Of a DNA stretch of 64,000 nt, positions 21,001-31,459 are shown piece by piece. Under the pieces are notes generated by a model, which was given only the letters and a program-made list of their open reading frames with translations, made no database searches and had not been told where the DNA came from. Numbering within the stretch: the first letter of the stretch is position 1; every line of letters starts with the position of its first letter. Origin of the DNA: Aspidapion aeneum (lineage: Eukaryota; Arthropoda; Insecta; Coleoptera; Brentidae). The DNA is taken from contig OY755038.1 in NCBI GenBank assembly GCA_963576565.1, positions 182,248,452 through 182,312,451 of the forward strand. Reading direction: 5' to 3'. A program made the position numbers and the translations under genes.

Positions 21001-23326
21001 TTGTTCAACCTGAACACTTTCCCATTTATTCCACAAAATTTTGCTTCATTATTTGAGGTCACCAGTATGAAATTATTTTAAAATTAAGAAAAATGAAATT
21101 AAAAAAAATTATTTCCCAATTGTCCACAACTTCCAAGTTTTCATCCCTAAATACCTAGGTACTTTTTCAGTCTAACACCATCCATCGTTATCCAACATAA
21201 CGCTTTAATTTCAGAAGCAACAAAACGAAGATTAAGTGAAAACTAAGCAAGTATGTTGGAAGTTGCTTTACAATGGACGCAGGTGTAAGGCCCCTTTAAG
21301 TACACGCCACTGTCCTGAACTGCAAACTAACAAAAAAACTGAAGACTAGCATATCTGCCGTCAAACAACATTTGGCATGAAATTAAAATAATTTCATATC
21401 ATACCAGTACCCTCCAAAAACAAAACGTTTTTTACTATAAGACCCAAACACATAACCAATAAATCTTGTTATTTAAAATTATGATTTGGAAGTAAAAGAT
21501 TTATTTATTCCTGCCTGATCAACTAAGACAAAAAAAGTTCACCTTTTTGTAACTCAAGAAGTTCCCGTTTGGTCCCCTAAAAAAATATAACCTGTCTGGT
21601 TACCCTTTAAAACTACGACCCCTATACAAACCGTTTTGACCAAAACAAGAATTCGAGAAGTTATGCTTACAGAAAAAAAAAATAATCTTTTTAAGAAAGA
21701 TTAAATTATTTAAAAAAAGTAAAATTTTGAAATATTTTTACCAATTACCACCGACTAGCATTTATATTTAGTTGAAAGTCTCTCTTAAATTCACTGACTC
21801 AAAATGACACTACTTAAAAAATTACTGAACTTTACAAATGAACTCTACAAATGAACTAAAAAAAATCAAAAAACTTATATCTATATCTGTCTCAGTTAAA
21901 CATTTCTTTTGTGGTATTATATCTAGTTGGGCTTCAAATTAATTTTCTCTGTATTCAATCTGGAGCAGGCAAAACTTCTCAAGGCTCAAACATAAATGTT
22001 TGCTCTCCAATGGCCATGACCAAGCTATGACCTGAACGCAGAAAAAAATACAGAAAAAAAATAAATGTGTACCAGAAAACTTTAATTGATAGAAATACCC
22101 GTAGGTCATTTTTAAAAAATGCACTCCAAAGCCCAACGCTGTATTTTCTACCAAAAAAATTTGACCAGTCACGAAACACAACTAGACAACTAAACCAAAG
22201 ACCTAAAAACTGTCTTTCAAAAAAAAATACCCCAAAAAAAAATGTCAACTGGACTTTTGGCATTGATCTTCAGCCAATATGTCGCTCTAGGGTTTTAGCC
22301 TTGTGTTTCCTAACTTCCCGAGCTGACACTAGTAGTAGTACCCTCCTCTGACCCGATGTAACTGAGTGACGTAAGTTCTTAATTGTCATCAACAGTTACC
22401 TCCAAAAAAACAAGAAAAGAAAATGACAAAGCAAAATAAACTCATTTTCCTTTTCTTTCATTACTAATTAATACTTTCAACTAAACAAAGCTACCATCTG
22501 TTAAGCTAGATTTACTTTAAACAACCCAGCCAAGAAAAATTTGTGTGAAACCCTGTAAAAATATTCCAACTTCCAAGTAGTGATATCCCACAAAAAATTA
22601 AAATCACCAAAAAAAACTTGTTGACCTAAATAAATTGACTGTACTAAATACTAAAAAATAATCTGTGAACCAATTTCTATCTTATCACAAGCAGGAAATA
22701 ATAAAATATAAATAAATGAACCTGCAGAAAAAAATTGTTAGAAGAAAACACACTACCTATGTCATATATTTAAAACATAAAAAGACCATGTCTGGAGGTC
22801 CATCCACCTATAAATCAACGAATAAAAATTGAAGTAAATTTACATTGTTGTATTTATTTTTCTTTAAAAAATTTAAAAAATTCAAACATGTTTTCCTACA
22901 AAAACTTTAAAGAATTAAGAACATGATTTGGACGCTGCTGAATAAAAACTCCCATGCTCTTTATCCACTTATTCTTCCTTAATAAATAAAAATGTATATT
23001 TTCTTTTCCAAGAAAAACTTGTGAAGATAAGCTAACAAAAAACTATGAGAATTACTAAAACAACAAACCGAGTTCCAAATCAACGTTCAAATATTACAAA
23101 AAAAAATATTTAAAAAAGTGTTATTTCCAAAAACCAATGATCTTGTTTTTTATGAAAAAAAATGATTGAGTGTCAAAACCACCCACAGCCACTGAAAGCC
23201 TTTAACCTGGCTTTGGCTGTACCACAAAAAAAATTTCCCAAAAAAAAAAAAATTTTGTCTTTTTTTTTCCAAATTCAAAAAAAAAATCAAAAAAAATTAC
23301 ATCAGATGTTAAAAAACTAGCCAAAA
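18034..23326 (-). other. 5.3-kb non-coding leader of the Gypsy element
   Basis: The sequence between the primer-binding site and gag is full of A-runs on the plus strand, so the element RNA is U-rich there. No frame longer than about 100 codons and no recognisable domain occurs on either strand. Gypsy leaders are normally a few hundred bases. An intron-like leader, a packaging region or an old captured segment are all possible. I see no terminal repeats that would mark an insertion. Confidence 0.8.
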
Positions 23327-23385
23327 CACACGTAGGGCGCCAATTTGTGGCCTTAAAAAAAGTTAAAGAAATTTGGGCGCCAATT
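23327..23385 (-). promoter_or_regulatory. Gypsy primer-binding site with a tandemly duplicated U5-PBS junction
   Basis: In element orientation, TGGCGCCCTACGTGTG (23342-23327) is close to the known tRNA-Lys(CUU)-type site TGGCGCCCAACGTGGG. A second TTGGCGCCC follows the true LTR end (about 23375-23383). The repeated unit (TTTAAGGCCACAAATTGGCG and neighbours) is about 40 bp, so the LTR end plus the first 8 nt of the site are present twice. Confidence 0.78.
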
Positions 23386-26300
23386 TGTGGCCTTAAAAAA
23401 AAAGTTGTGTGACATTTGTGGCAGCTTAAAGACGTTGCCGCCATTTTGTGACATTGTAATTAGAACAAACACAATTTGCCAATCTGTGACACAAAAACCC
23501 ACTGAATAATTAAACAAATATCTGGAAGCAGAACTGTATTTTCCAGCTAGGTAAAACATTGATATGCCCGGTAACTTTTATACAGTGGAGAAGGGGGGGT
23601 TCAGAAATAAGAAAATTTTAAGTGCGCCACATTATTTAATACCAATGTTTTACAAAGAAGATCTTAAATAAAATACAGTTCAACCCAAACGTTGCAGCCA
23701 AACAATGAAATTCTACTTACTTCCGAGGCTTCCAGAGTATTTGTGTAATTAAAAACCCAAAAAAATTGACTAATAGACAGAATAAAATTCTAAAAGATTG
23801 AATTATGATGACAAAACTAGAAGCACTTTACAGGTAGACGGACTCCTTTAACAGGTCATAGTGTACCTACATCTGAGTCAGTAGCGTAGGACTCAATTAT
23901 ATGAATGATTGTAAAAAAAAATGTATACTTCCAAAATCGTTCCATCATAGGGGAGATCTAGACCAAATATCTGCTGTCATCATTCTACATTGGGTAGAAT
24001 GAGACAGACAGCAACCCAGTCCGAGATCCACCCCATGAGGTAAAAATGTGTAACGAAACCGCTACATAAAAAAAAATATAATCTCATCTCTCTTTTGTCT
24101 CCGCAAAGTTGGTCATCGGGTTGTACAAATAACACAAGAAAAATTAGTTCATCTTGTTTATTTTAAAAGGTAAACTGGAGTATTACCAAAAACATGAAAT
24201 AGAAAAAAATTAATGAAATGTAGTGGAACAAGTCAGGGCCTAAGTAGCAAGACAATCCAAATTTCACAAGAGAAATTGTCTTAAATAAATGAAATGAAGG
24301 AAAACTTAGTAAATACACCGCAAAATTGTGGTTATGACGTCATACTGTTACCTTGCGTTTACAAGTGTTAAAATTAAGCTGTGCAAAATTATATAGGGAA
24401 AGATCACTTCTAAATTATATTGTGAAAGTTATATATGAGAGAAAAATTATAGTTAAGGCTTGCTCCTACCTTGGTCCTTGATTATATTGTTAAAATAAAA
24501 AAATGTGTTTTATTTTGTAAACCTGGATGTGTTGTACCAGACATCTTCTGCTACTCCAGGTCGCGTTCTGCTCGCGCCCCCCCTAGTGCCCGCTTAGCAC
24601 ATCACGCTAGGGCCACACTGGTTGTGGAAAATGTTGCTGATTCTTTGCCCGAGCGTAGAAAGGTTGTGGGATGCTTGCCCGAGCGTAGAACCCTGTGGAA
24701 AATGAAATGTTTCAGTTTCCTGGAATTCGTCAATTTTGCACGAAGTTCCCCATGTCGACTCAATAAAATACAGCAGATTTAAACAGATGAACTAAAATAA
24801 CCCTACGTACCTTTCCCAGGGTTAGAACTGGCTCGTCCGGCTTCCCACCAGCGTCCAGCACCGCTGCCGATGGAATGGACAGGGCTGTAGACAAAGGAGA
24901 AAAACAATATATAGTTTTTATCCAACACGTGGTTAAAAGAAAAATATAAAAACGCCAAAAATTCCCCACGTCTGTTGTCAAAAAAAAGTACATTTCACAC
25001 GAAAAATAATTACAATTTGGGAGGCAAATATTATCTTGAAGAGTACTCAAATAGAAAAAAATGAAAAAAAAATAAAATCGAACTTACCGCTGCTCTTTCC
25101 GTACAAAATGGCGTAGGCCGACTTAAAATTCCCCTCAAAAGGGTGCGAGCGTCACTCCAGATTACGCCTAGACACGACGGACTCACTTGTACAGTCTCTG
25201 GGACTGAACCTGCAGTTTTTTGCAGTGCCACTAACCAAAACAATGGCGATCCCAGAGCCTGCTGTCGACCCAGCCAAAAATTCGTTAGCAAAGAGAGACA
25301 AAGCACTTCGTCGAGAATACCAGAATAATGAAGTCGCCGGAAACCGTTTTGTAAATTTGGTGGGGAGTGGGGACGGTAAAACGCAATAGTACCAACCTAA
25401 TCTTCCCGGTTAAATTCAAATAAAGGATGCAAACCTATTTATAAAAAACTTTTTCGCCAAAAATAAATCTCTACCTTCAGTGGCAAGACTGGAAAAAAAC
25501 CCGGGGTTTTCAAAGTAACCAATGAGGAGATACAGCAATAGTTCTATACAGGTATATAGGGGGCAGCACCGACCAAGTGGACATTGCAATTAGGTAAAAC
25601 GTACATTGAGGTGTTGTCGGATCTATTTCCACGGTTGGAATTTTTATAACAAGGACGTCGAGACACCCTCCATACACATTATTAATATTCGAACACTCAA
25701 CCAATTCCCATATGAGTAAAGCTATACTGAGCGCAGAATTTAGTTGCACTCCAGTTACAGTCTTCGTCAAAAGTTTCCTTCGCTCTTTATAAATGTTTTC
25801 TCTAATATTCATATGGTTTAACGCCATTTTTGTAAAACATTTCTACAGTAATAAAGTTGTTTCTGAACCTGAACCCAAAAATACACACTGAACTATTGCT
25901 TAAAGGCACAAGAGTGTTCAGATGTTAACTCACACGATTTCGTTTATTCTTTTAGTCTTGGTTTTTATCCCTCGTTTATCTCCCCTTTACCAAAGTGCAT
26001 AACTCGTATTTATTTTATCCTTTCCCTATCAAATTAATAAAGATATCAAAGTGGCGGAGCCTCGGTTGTTACTGGTCAAACCGTGGACCTAAATATGTTT
26101 TCGTGCTGTCAAAACTAGCTATGAGGTTCGGATTGTCCCAATATCCTCGAAAATAAACGTAAGGGAATCAAATGTTCATCTAAATGTTTCCTTCCTGTTA
26201 CTGAAACCATTTGTGATGCGGCAACGCCGCCATTCCCCAGCATAACAGCTGTTTAACTTTATGTACGTCAAGTAAACGACGAAACTGCAGAAATAAACAA

Positions 26301-26569
26301 AACAACCAAAAGTTTTATGTGATTTTCCCGAAACCTGTGATCCTAAATTCCAATTACGATGTCCAGATAATGCGATGTGCGTAGTGTCCACAGTAATTCG
26401 ATGGAATGCCTCCTTTTAAGGTAACTTCCTAGACACTATATAACCTCCAAACCTATCTCTATAAAATACCCTTACTTTGTGTACAGAAAGACAAATCAAA
26501 GAGCCTTGATTATTTACCTAAATAAACAAATATGTAACGTTGTCTTAAACGTAAAAATGACACGTTACA
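23386..26569 (-). repeat. Gypsy 5' LTR (3184 bp)
   Basis: Begins TGTAACGTGTC at 26569 in element orientation and ends TTAAGGCCACA at 23386, two or three bases from the first TGGCGCCC. It should hold the promoter. It carries the same splice-like and small-ORF features as the 3' LTR (24811-24884; donor at 25087; ORF 25510-25827); a one-base poly-A indel splits a longer minus-strand frame that is open in the 3' LTR. Confidence 0.95.
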
Positions 26570-26649
26570 CTAGATATGGCTAAACTCAATAACAAAAATC
26601 AGAGACTATTTGACCACTGCGCAGAACTACTTTATAAATCCACATTTAC

Positions 26650-27266
26650 ATGCATGATCAAGCTGCGCTGAAAGCACTGTGCAAACCAACCATGTCCGCG
26701 GGTTTGGTGCAGGAGTGTGCGGATAGAGTTTGTATGGGTCCCAGGCCACATGGGAGTCCCCGGAAACGAGAAAGCGGACGGACTCGCCAGGGGAGGATCC
26801 CGGCAGAAATGCGTCGAGTCAGAGCCTTTCTTGGGGCTCACAAGGGGGCAAATGAAGTCGTCCCTAACAGAGTGGACCCAGAAAGAGATACAAAGGGAAT
26901 GGACCAACACAGGAAACGCCAGACAGAGTATGTGACAGGATACAGCAAATCCCGTCGTACTGGCTGCTCCGTAGAACACGAAGAGAGGTGGGAACCATAG
27001 TGGGAGTCCTAACTGGACACTGCGTCCTACAAGGACACCTGGCAAAGATGAGAGTGAAGGAGGACGCGACGTGCGAGCGTTGTTGGGCCGAGGACGAAGC
27101 CTCGGCGCATTTCCTCTTATCATGTGAAGCATACAAGGAGGCAAGAAGAGAGGTATTCGAAGAGGAAGCCTTTGAGACGGAAGACCTTCTGAATCTGAGG
27201 TGGCCCGATATTCTGGCCTTTGTACAGAAGACGGGCAGATTCCTTAGCGAAGGAAGGACGCAGTAG
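26650..27266 (+). pseudogene. LINE ORF2 remnant: RNase H domain and CCHC-like tail
   Basis: RNase H cleaves the RNA strand of the RNA:DNA hybrid during LINE replication. The first piece (26650 on) reads HDQAALKAL, matching the SDSQAALKAL-type motif. Just before 26717 the frame shifts to RIEFVWVPGHMGVPGNEKAD, the conserved catalytic His/Asp block. Another shift puts the tail in the frame of 26988-27264, which has GHCVLQGHL and the LINE tail motif CERCWAEDEASAHFLLSC. So at least two frame changes or deletions break it. R1, LOA and I clade LINEs have this order; I cannot tell which. Confidence 0.85.
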
Positions 27267-27350
27267 GGGGGATGCCCGGGGGTTGGCGAAAAGGGCGCTT
27301 CATGTGCTTAGTCCCAGGCCTAGAGCCTACCCCACACTACTACTACTACT
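26650..27350 (+). mobile_element. 3' end of an RNase H-type LINE (R1/LOA/I group)
   Basis: A 5'-truncated non-LTR element: ORF2 RNase H and C-terminal zinc motif, a short GC-rich 3' UTR, and a (TAC)n tail ending near 27350. Its left side meets the Gypsy 3' flank (from 26570) through about 80 bp of unassigned sequence. Confidence 0.85.
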
Positions 27351-27527
27351 ACACGACTTATTTTGATTGCGCGAAAAATTGCAACGTTTTTTAGCTCACA
27401 CTACTACTATATAAGTAGTGTAAGCTATGGTGATCCTAATATTTTCGAGAAAAAAAAAGTTGCTCCGATTTCAAAAATTTTTATATATCTTTGCGTTTCA
27501 GATGATTTTGAAACTTTTTTGTTTTGC

Positions 27528-27529
<2 letters not shown>

Positions 27530-27562
<33 letters not shown>

Positions 27563-27563
27563 A

Positions 27564-27602
<39 letters not shown>

Positions 27603-27615
27603 ATGTCTGTCTGTA
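27530..27615. repeat. (CTGT)n microsatellite
   Basis: About 20 copies of CTGT/GTCT with two GTATGT interruptions. The cysteine/valine- and threonine/aspartate-repeat reading frames it creates are artefacts. Confidence 0.95.
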
Positions 27616-27744
27616 ACGACCAACCCGCATAACTCAAAAACCGCTTGTCCGATTTTAATAAAATTTGGTACCTAAGTTGGGTCTTGGGCCGTGATGGTCC
27701 CATTTAAAAATGAACAAAATCCACCGCACGCAAGCCAAATAAAA

Positions 27745-28085
27745 TGGTGGGGGTAGATTCCAAAAATTAGAGTTTATGTGAAAATATGGCGTGTGTGATA
27801 TCAAACGAAAGGTAATTAAGTCTGGAGTTAAACAAAATGAATTTTAGTTTATTTAAAAAAAAAGGGTGGGGGTAGATGTCAAAAATTAGAATTTAAGTGA
27901 AAATATGGCGTGTGTGATATCAAACGAAAGGTAATTGAGTCTGGAGTTAAACAAAATACATTTTAGTTTTTTTTAAAGGGTGGGGGTAGATTTAAAAAAT
28001 TTGAGTTTAAGTCAAAACATGGCTTGTGTGGTATCAAACGAAAGGTAATTGAGTCTGAAGTTAAATAAAATATATTTCAGTTTTT
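27745..28085. repeat. Three tandem units of about 115 bp
   Basis: The units begin GGTGGGGGTAGAT at about 27745, 27866 and 27970, and each contains ATCAAACGAAAGGTAATT. They are internal to the TTA-flanked element. Confidence 0.9.
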
Positions 28086-28131
28086 GATTATATTAGCTCA
28101 CACTATAACTATAGTACCTAGTGTGAGCTTA

Positions 28132-28639
28132 GGTGCCCATAGATTGGCAGAGTATTTATTTAATGTTCTCGAAGTTTTATGGTGTGTGGTCAAAATGAAC
28201 CTCGCATTCGGATTCAGCGCACCGAAGAACTTATATAGATAGGTAGGTCTGATCAAGGGTACAATTTTTTATTTTGTGTGCCCGTGTAAGTTTTCAGAGA
28301 TTTTTAAAATTTTAAGTTTTACTTTTTTACATGGAACAATCGAATTCTAGAAGCTTAACTTTATTTTATTGTGCACTGTTTTACTATGTGCGCTATTTTC
28401 CGTGTGCGCTTTTTCAGTGTGTGCTTTTTCAGTGTGTGCTTTTATCCACGTGCGCTTTTTGACGTGTGCGCTTTTTTCCTGTAAGGATCTTTCCTGTGTG
28501 CTTTTGTCATATGAACTTCTTTATTGTATCCTAATTTAAAGTCACAGCTTGACCATTCCATCCCCCCCCCCCCAAATTTGGCTCCAGTGCCGTCGTTGTC
28601 TGAAGCATGCTTGTTCCTTTGATTAATATCCGTCAAATT
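28132..28639. repeat. Gene-free stretch with a GTGTGCGCTTTT-type short tandem repeat
   Basis: Imperfect copies of GTGTGCGCTTTTT, about 16-20 bp apart, run from about 28385 to 28503. The rest is AT-rich with a poly-C run at 28563-28574 and no supported gene. Confidence 0.7.
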
Positions 28640-29040
28640 TTATTGTTAGTCTGTCTGTTAATATTTTTGTGAAAAGCTTATAAATAACATTAAGGCGTGT
28701 TATAGGTCGATAGTTTCTTAGGTCTACTCTATCGCCTTTCTTATGTAGAATAATGGTTATGGATTCTTTTCAGTTGTTTGGGATTATTCTTTATTTTAAT
28801 AGGTATGATATTTAGGAGAATATGGAGGGTATTAACTACATTTACCACCGTACTTGAGAATTTCTGCCGTTACTTCGTCTTTTCCAGGTGATTTGTTATT
28901 TTTCAGTTTCTTTAATGCTCTCTTTATTTCTGCTTTGTTTATTTCAGGTTGTAGCCCTGAGTTTATGGGTCTTTATTTTTGTTTGGAGTTTCTTCATGGT
29001 TTCTCGCGATAGCTACCTTTTTGTTTCGTTTAATTCTCTA
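28640..29040 (-). pseudogene. LINE RT, upstream blocks (inverted part)
   Basis: Read on the minus strand with frame changes. EINKAEIKRALKKLKNNKSP is followed by GKDEVTAEILKYGG, and further on by TIILHKKG and NYRPITRLNVIYKLFTKIL. These are the RT blocks that precede motif A in many LINEs. Stops and frameshifts make it non-functional. Its 3' end in coding order falls short of motif A by roughly 30 residues. Confidence 0.82.
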
Positions 29041-29062
29041 TAGAATAATTGTGTGAGCCAAC

Positions 29063-30815
29063 TAATACAACATTCCACTATATATTGCGTTTATAGAGTT
29101 CGAAAAAGCTTTCGATAGCATTGATCACATTGCAGTAAAAGTATATTTAATTAATAACCAAATAGATCACAGATACACAGATTTAATAGCCAATCAGTGT
29201 GACCACGGATTAAGTGCACGTAAGGTATAAACGACAACAAATTTTCGATTTAGATTCTGATTTTCTGGGAATCGCTCCTGCATGGTCTTAAACTAACATG
29301 TTAGGAAAATAAGCCAAATCAATCAATATGCAGGGTGGTTTAGTAGGCTGATTCCATAAAAAGTGTTAAGATTAAAGTACCTTTTTTTAAGAGATATTAG
29401 AAAAAGTTATTAGGAAATGTTGTTTAGAACTAAAAGTAAAAGCTAATTTTCAGAAAATTCAAGTAAAATCCTCTAAAGAAAAATTTCCATAACCGAAAAT
29501 CAAAGGTGGCTAATTTTTCTGAAAATTGAGAAACTGCCGAAACTTTTAATTTTAAATAACTTTTTTTAATAACCTCATTCGATATCTTTTAAAACAAAGG
29601 TACTGTACTCTTAACACATTTTATAAAATTGGCCTACTAAACCACCCTGTATATTAACTGATTTGGCTCATTTTATAACATCTTAGTTTGCGACCAAACA
29701 GAAGCAATTCCTAGAAAATCAGAATCTTAATACATAATTTTTTGTCCTTACCTTACCTTACATCATCAAATCAACCTACTAAACCACCATGAATGTTTAT
29801 TGATTTGGCTCATTTTCTTAACATAACAGTTTGAGACCAAGCAGGAGCCATTTCCAAAAAATCAGAATCTAAATCGAAATTTTTTTGTCATTTGTACTTT
29901 ACCTGCACTCAATCCGTGGACACACATAGCGAAGCAACAACATCAATCAAAATCCACGAAGGAACCAAGCCAATCCTGACAAGAAGAGCTGTGAGCATGA
30001 GTGACATAATATCTCCTAAACTATTTAATCAGGCCCTCGAAGATGTTTTTAAAAACCTAGATTGAACCACCTAAGATATGCTGATGATATTGCCTTAATA
30101 ACAGATAAGAAAGAAGAACTGATAAAAATGCTGGAGGAACTGGATACAATAGCTAAAAATATAGGCTTGAGTATGAACTGCACTAAAACTAAATTTATAG
30201 CAAACGCAGATGAGAATATCACGATCAGAATAAACCAAGAGAAAATAGAACAAGTAGAGGAAGATAATATACCTGGGACAAATTATTAAACTAAAAAAGC
30301 AAAACCAAATGGATGAAATCAGGGGGACGAGTAAGATTGGCCTGGGCAGCATTCGTTAAATTAAGCTACATACTAAAAAATTAAAAATATCCTCAGTACC
30401 TCAAAACAAAACTATAACCAATGTATCCTTCCTGTACTTACGTATGGATCCCAGGCCTGGACACAAAATCAAACATGGATAAGGTAACAAAAGCCCAAAG
30501 ATCAATGGAAAGAGAAATGTTACATGTAAAGCTAACAGATAGAAAAAGGAATGAATGGATAAGGAATAAAACAAAAGTACGGGATGTTAGAGGATAAGTA
30601 TCAAAATTAAAATGTAAATTTGCCGGTCATAATATCAGACAGAAAGACGATCGATGGAACAAGTGTATTGTAAACTGGAGCCCTTGGGAAAATAAAAAAG
30701 TAGAGGAAGACCCCAAATGAGATGGGCGGACGATTTGAAGAACACGGCGACAGACAGAAAAGAATGGAAGATATTGGGAAAGGCCTATGTCCAAAGATGG
30801 ATCGAAGAAGGCTAG
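29063..30815 (+). pseudogene. LINE RT motif A to C-terminus, split by a MITE
   Basis: First piece (29063-29196): PLYIAFIEFEKAFDSIDH, RT motif A with the catalytic Asp. After the MITE, KIHEGTKPILTRRAVSMSD then SPKLFNQALEDVF, a stop, and HLRYADDIALITD (motif C, YADD) in the frame 30062-30289. Beyond that, degraded C-terminal sequence has the FAGHNIRQKDDRWNK and RTRRQTEKNGRYW types common at LINE C-termini. At least five stops or shifts. The 3' end meets the BEL LTR at 30824. Confidence 0.82.
29197..29924. repeat. MITE-like inverted-repeat element nested in the LINE, right arm duplicated
   Basis: The left arm (29197-29349, starting GTGTGACCACGGATTAAG) is repeated in reverse complement at 29777-29924. 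A second, shorter copy of the right arm lies at 29632-29765, starting CCTACTAAACCACC. Removing 29197-29924 rejoins the LINE frame roughly at NQC/HSEATTS. No coding sequence and no certain target duplication. Confidence 0.82.
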
Positions 30816-30823
30816 ATAGATAT

Positions 30824-31286
30824 TGTTTGCCCGCAGATAGAAAAACGATAACTGCAGTGGACTGTATATATTTTAATTAATGAAAGCGCGAACAAACATA
30901 AATATATTGATACGAAATCACGAAATAATCAAAAGGTCCATAGTTAATTGCTGTTACCACACAACGGAAGTCAGAAACAAAGCACTCACCAGTTTGCAGC
31001 CAATTTCTCCACGTACCAGGGGCCCCTTTCTGGATCTAATGATGGCACCACGTAGCTGTAGGGCTGGAGTTTCTAGTTCTGTGCTTCAGTACACCAAAAT
31101 CGAGCACTTTCAAGTGTAGAAATTTGAAATAGTTGGAGAAAGTAAATTAACACGCCATTTTCTCGAGGCGGTAGAAAAGGATCTCGCTGATTGTTGGTGC
31201 GCATGTCGAAATGCGCGAAAATGTCCGTCATCCAATTGTGTGGTATTAAAATTAAAAACAACCGCGAAATTTAGCGGGAGCTAACA
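30824..31286 (-). repeat. BEL/Pao 3' LTR (minus-strand copy)
   Basis: Starts TGTTAGCTCCCGC at 31286 and ends GCGGGCAAACA at 30824 (463 bp). It follows the purine tract GGAGGGCAG. Homologous along its length to 1678-2155. Confidence 0.9.
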
Positions 31287-31459
31287 TAACTGCCCTCCAA
31301 AACACACAATTTTAGAATCTCAACCGGACAGATATAGATATAAGAAAAATGATCGACCGATAAATATAAATAAATGAAAAAAGATAAGTATCGTAAGTTT
31401 ATTTAGAGATAACGAACCCCAAAAAAGGCAAAACAAACAAACAAAAATTCAAATATAGG

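Larger units (their letters stand above)
9894..26569 (-). mobile_element. Giant Ty3/Gypsy LTR retrotransposon, near-intact, 16.7 kb
   Basis: A single minus-strand element. Reading in its own direction: 5' LTR (26569-23386), primer-binding site (23342-23327), a long non-coding leader (to 18034), gag (18033-16258), -1 frameshift site, pol (to 13118), G-rich polypurine tract and 3' LTR (13078-9894). Both LTRs have TG...CA ends and the element is flanked by CTAG at 9890-9893 and 26570-26573, a 4-bp target duplication. Outside one terminal block, the LTRs differ by only about five or six substitutions and a few homopolymer indels by eye, so insertion is recent. Unusual points are the 3.18-kb LTRs, the 5.3-kb leader and no env frame. 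Confidence 0.96.
27394..28128. mobile_element. TTA-flanked non-autonomous element with hairpin ends
   Basis: 735 bp between TTA at 27391-27393 and TTA at 28129-28131. Terminal inverted repeats are GCTCACACTA and TAGTGTGAGC. Each end is itself a hairpin: GCTCACACTAC pairs with GTAGTGTAAGC on the left, and GCTCACACTA pairs with TAGTGTGAGC on the right. Inside are a CTGT microsatellite and three tandem units of about 115 bp. No coding sequence. Confidence 0.8.
28640..30815 (+). mobile_element. LINE with inverted 5' part (twin-priming-like) and a nested MITE
   Basis: Two RT pieces of one LINE in opposite orientation: 28640-29040 on the minus strand (upstream RT blocks) and 29063-30815 on the plus strand (RT motif A to the C-terminus). 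The plus part is split by the MITE at 29197-29924. The 5' part inverted before the 3' part is what twin priming during LINE insertion produces. Confidence 0.75.

Noticed and set aside
21939..22351. Overlapping frames on both strands in the Gypsy leader
   Set aside because: Low-complexity Phe/Leu- or Lys-rich products from A-runs, with no domain.
9894..26569. Reading the two 3.18-kb blocks as a segmental duplication
   Set aside because: TG...CA ends, primer site, polypurine tract and the CTAG duplication all fit LTRs instead.
26632..27144. 170-codon minus frame opposite the LINE RNase H
   Set aside because: A shadow of the plus-strand RNase H, which has recognisable motifs.
27363..27703. Frames of about 90 codons rich in Val/Cys/Leu or Thr/Asp/Arg
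   Set aside because: Translation of the CTGT microsatellite.
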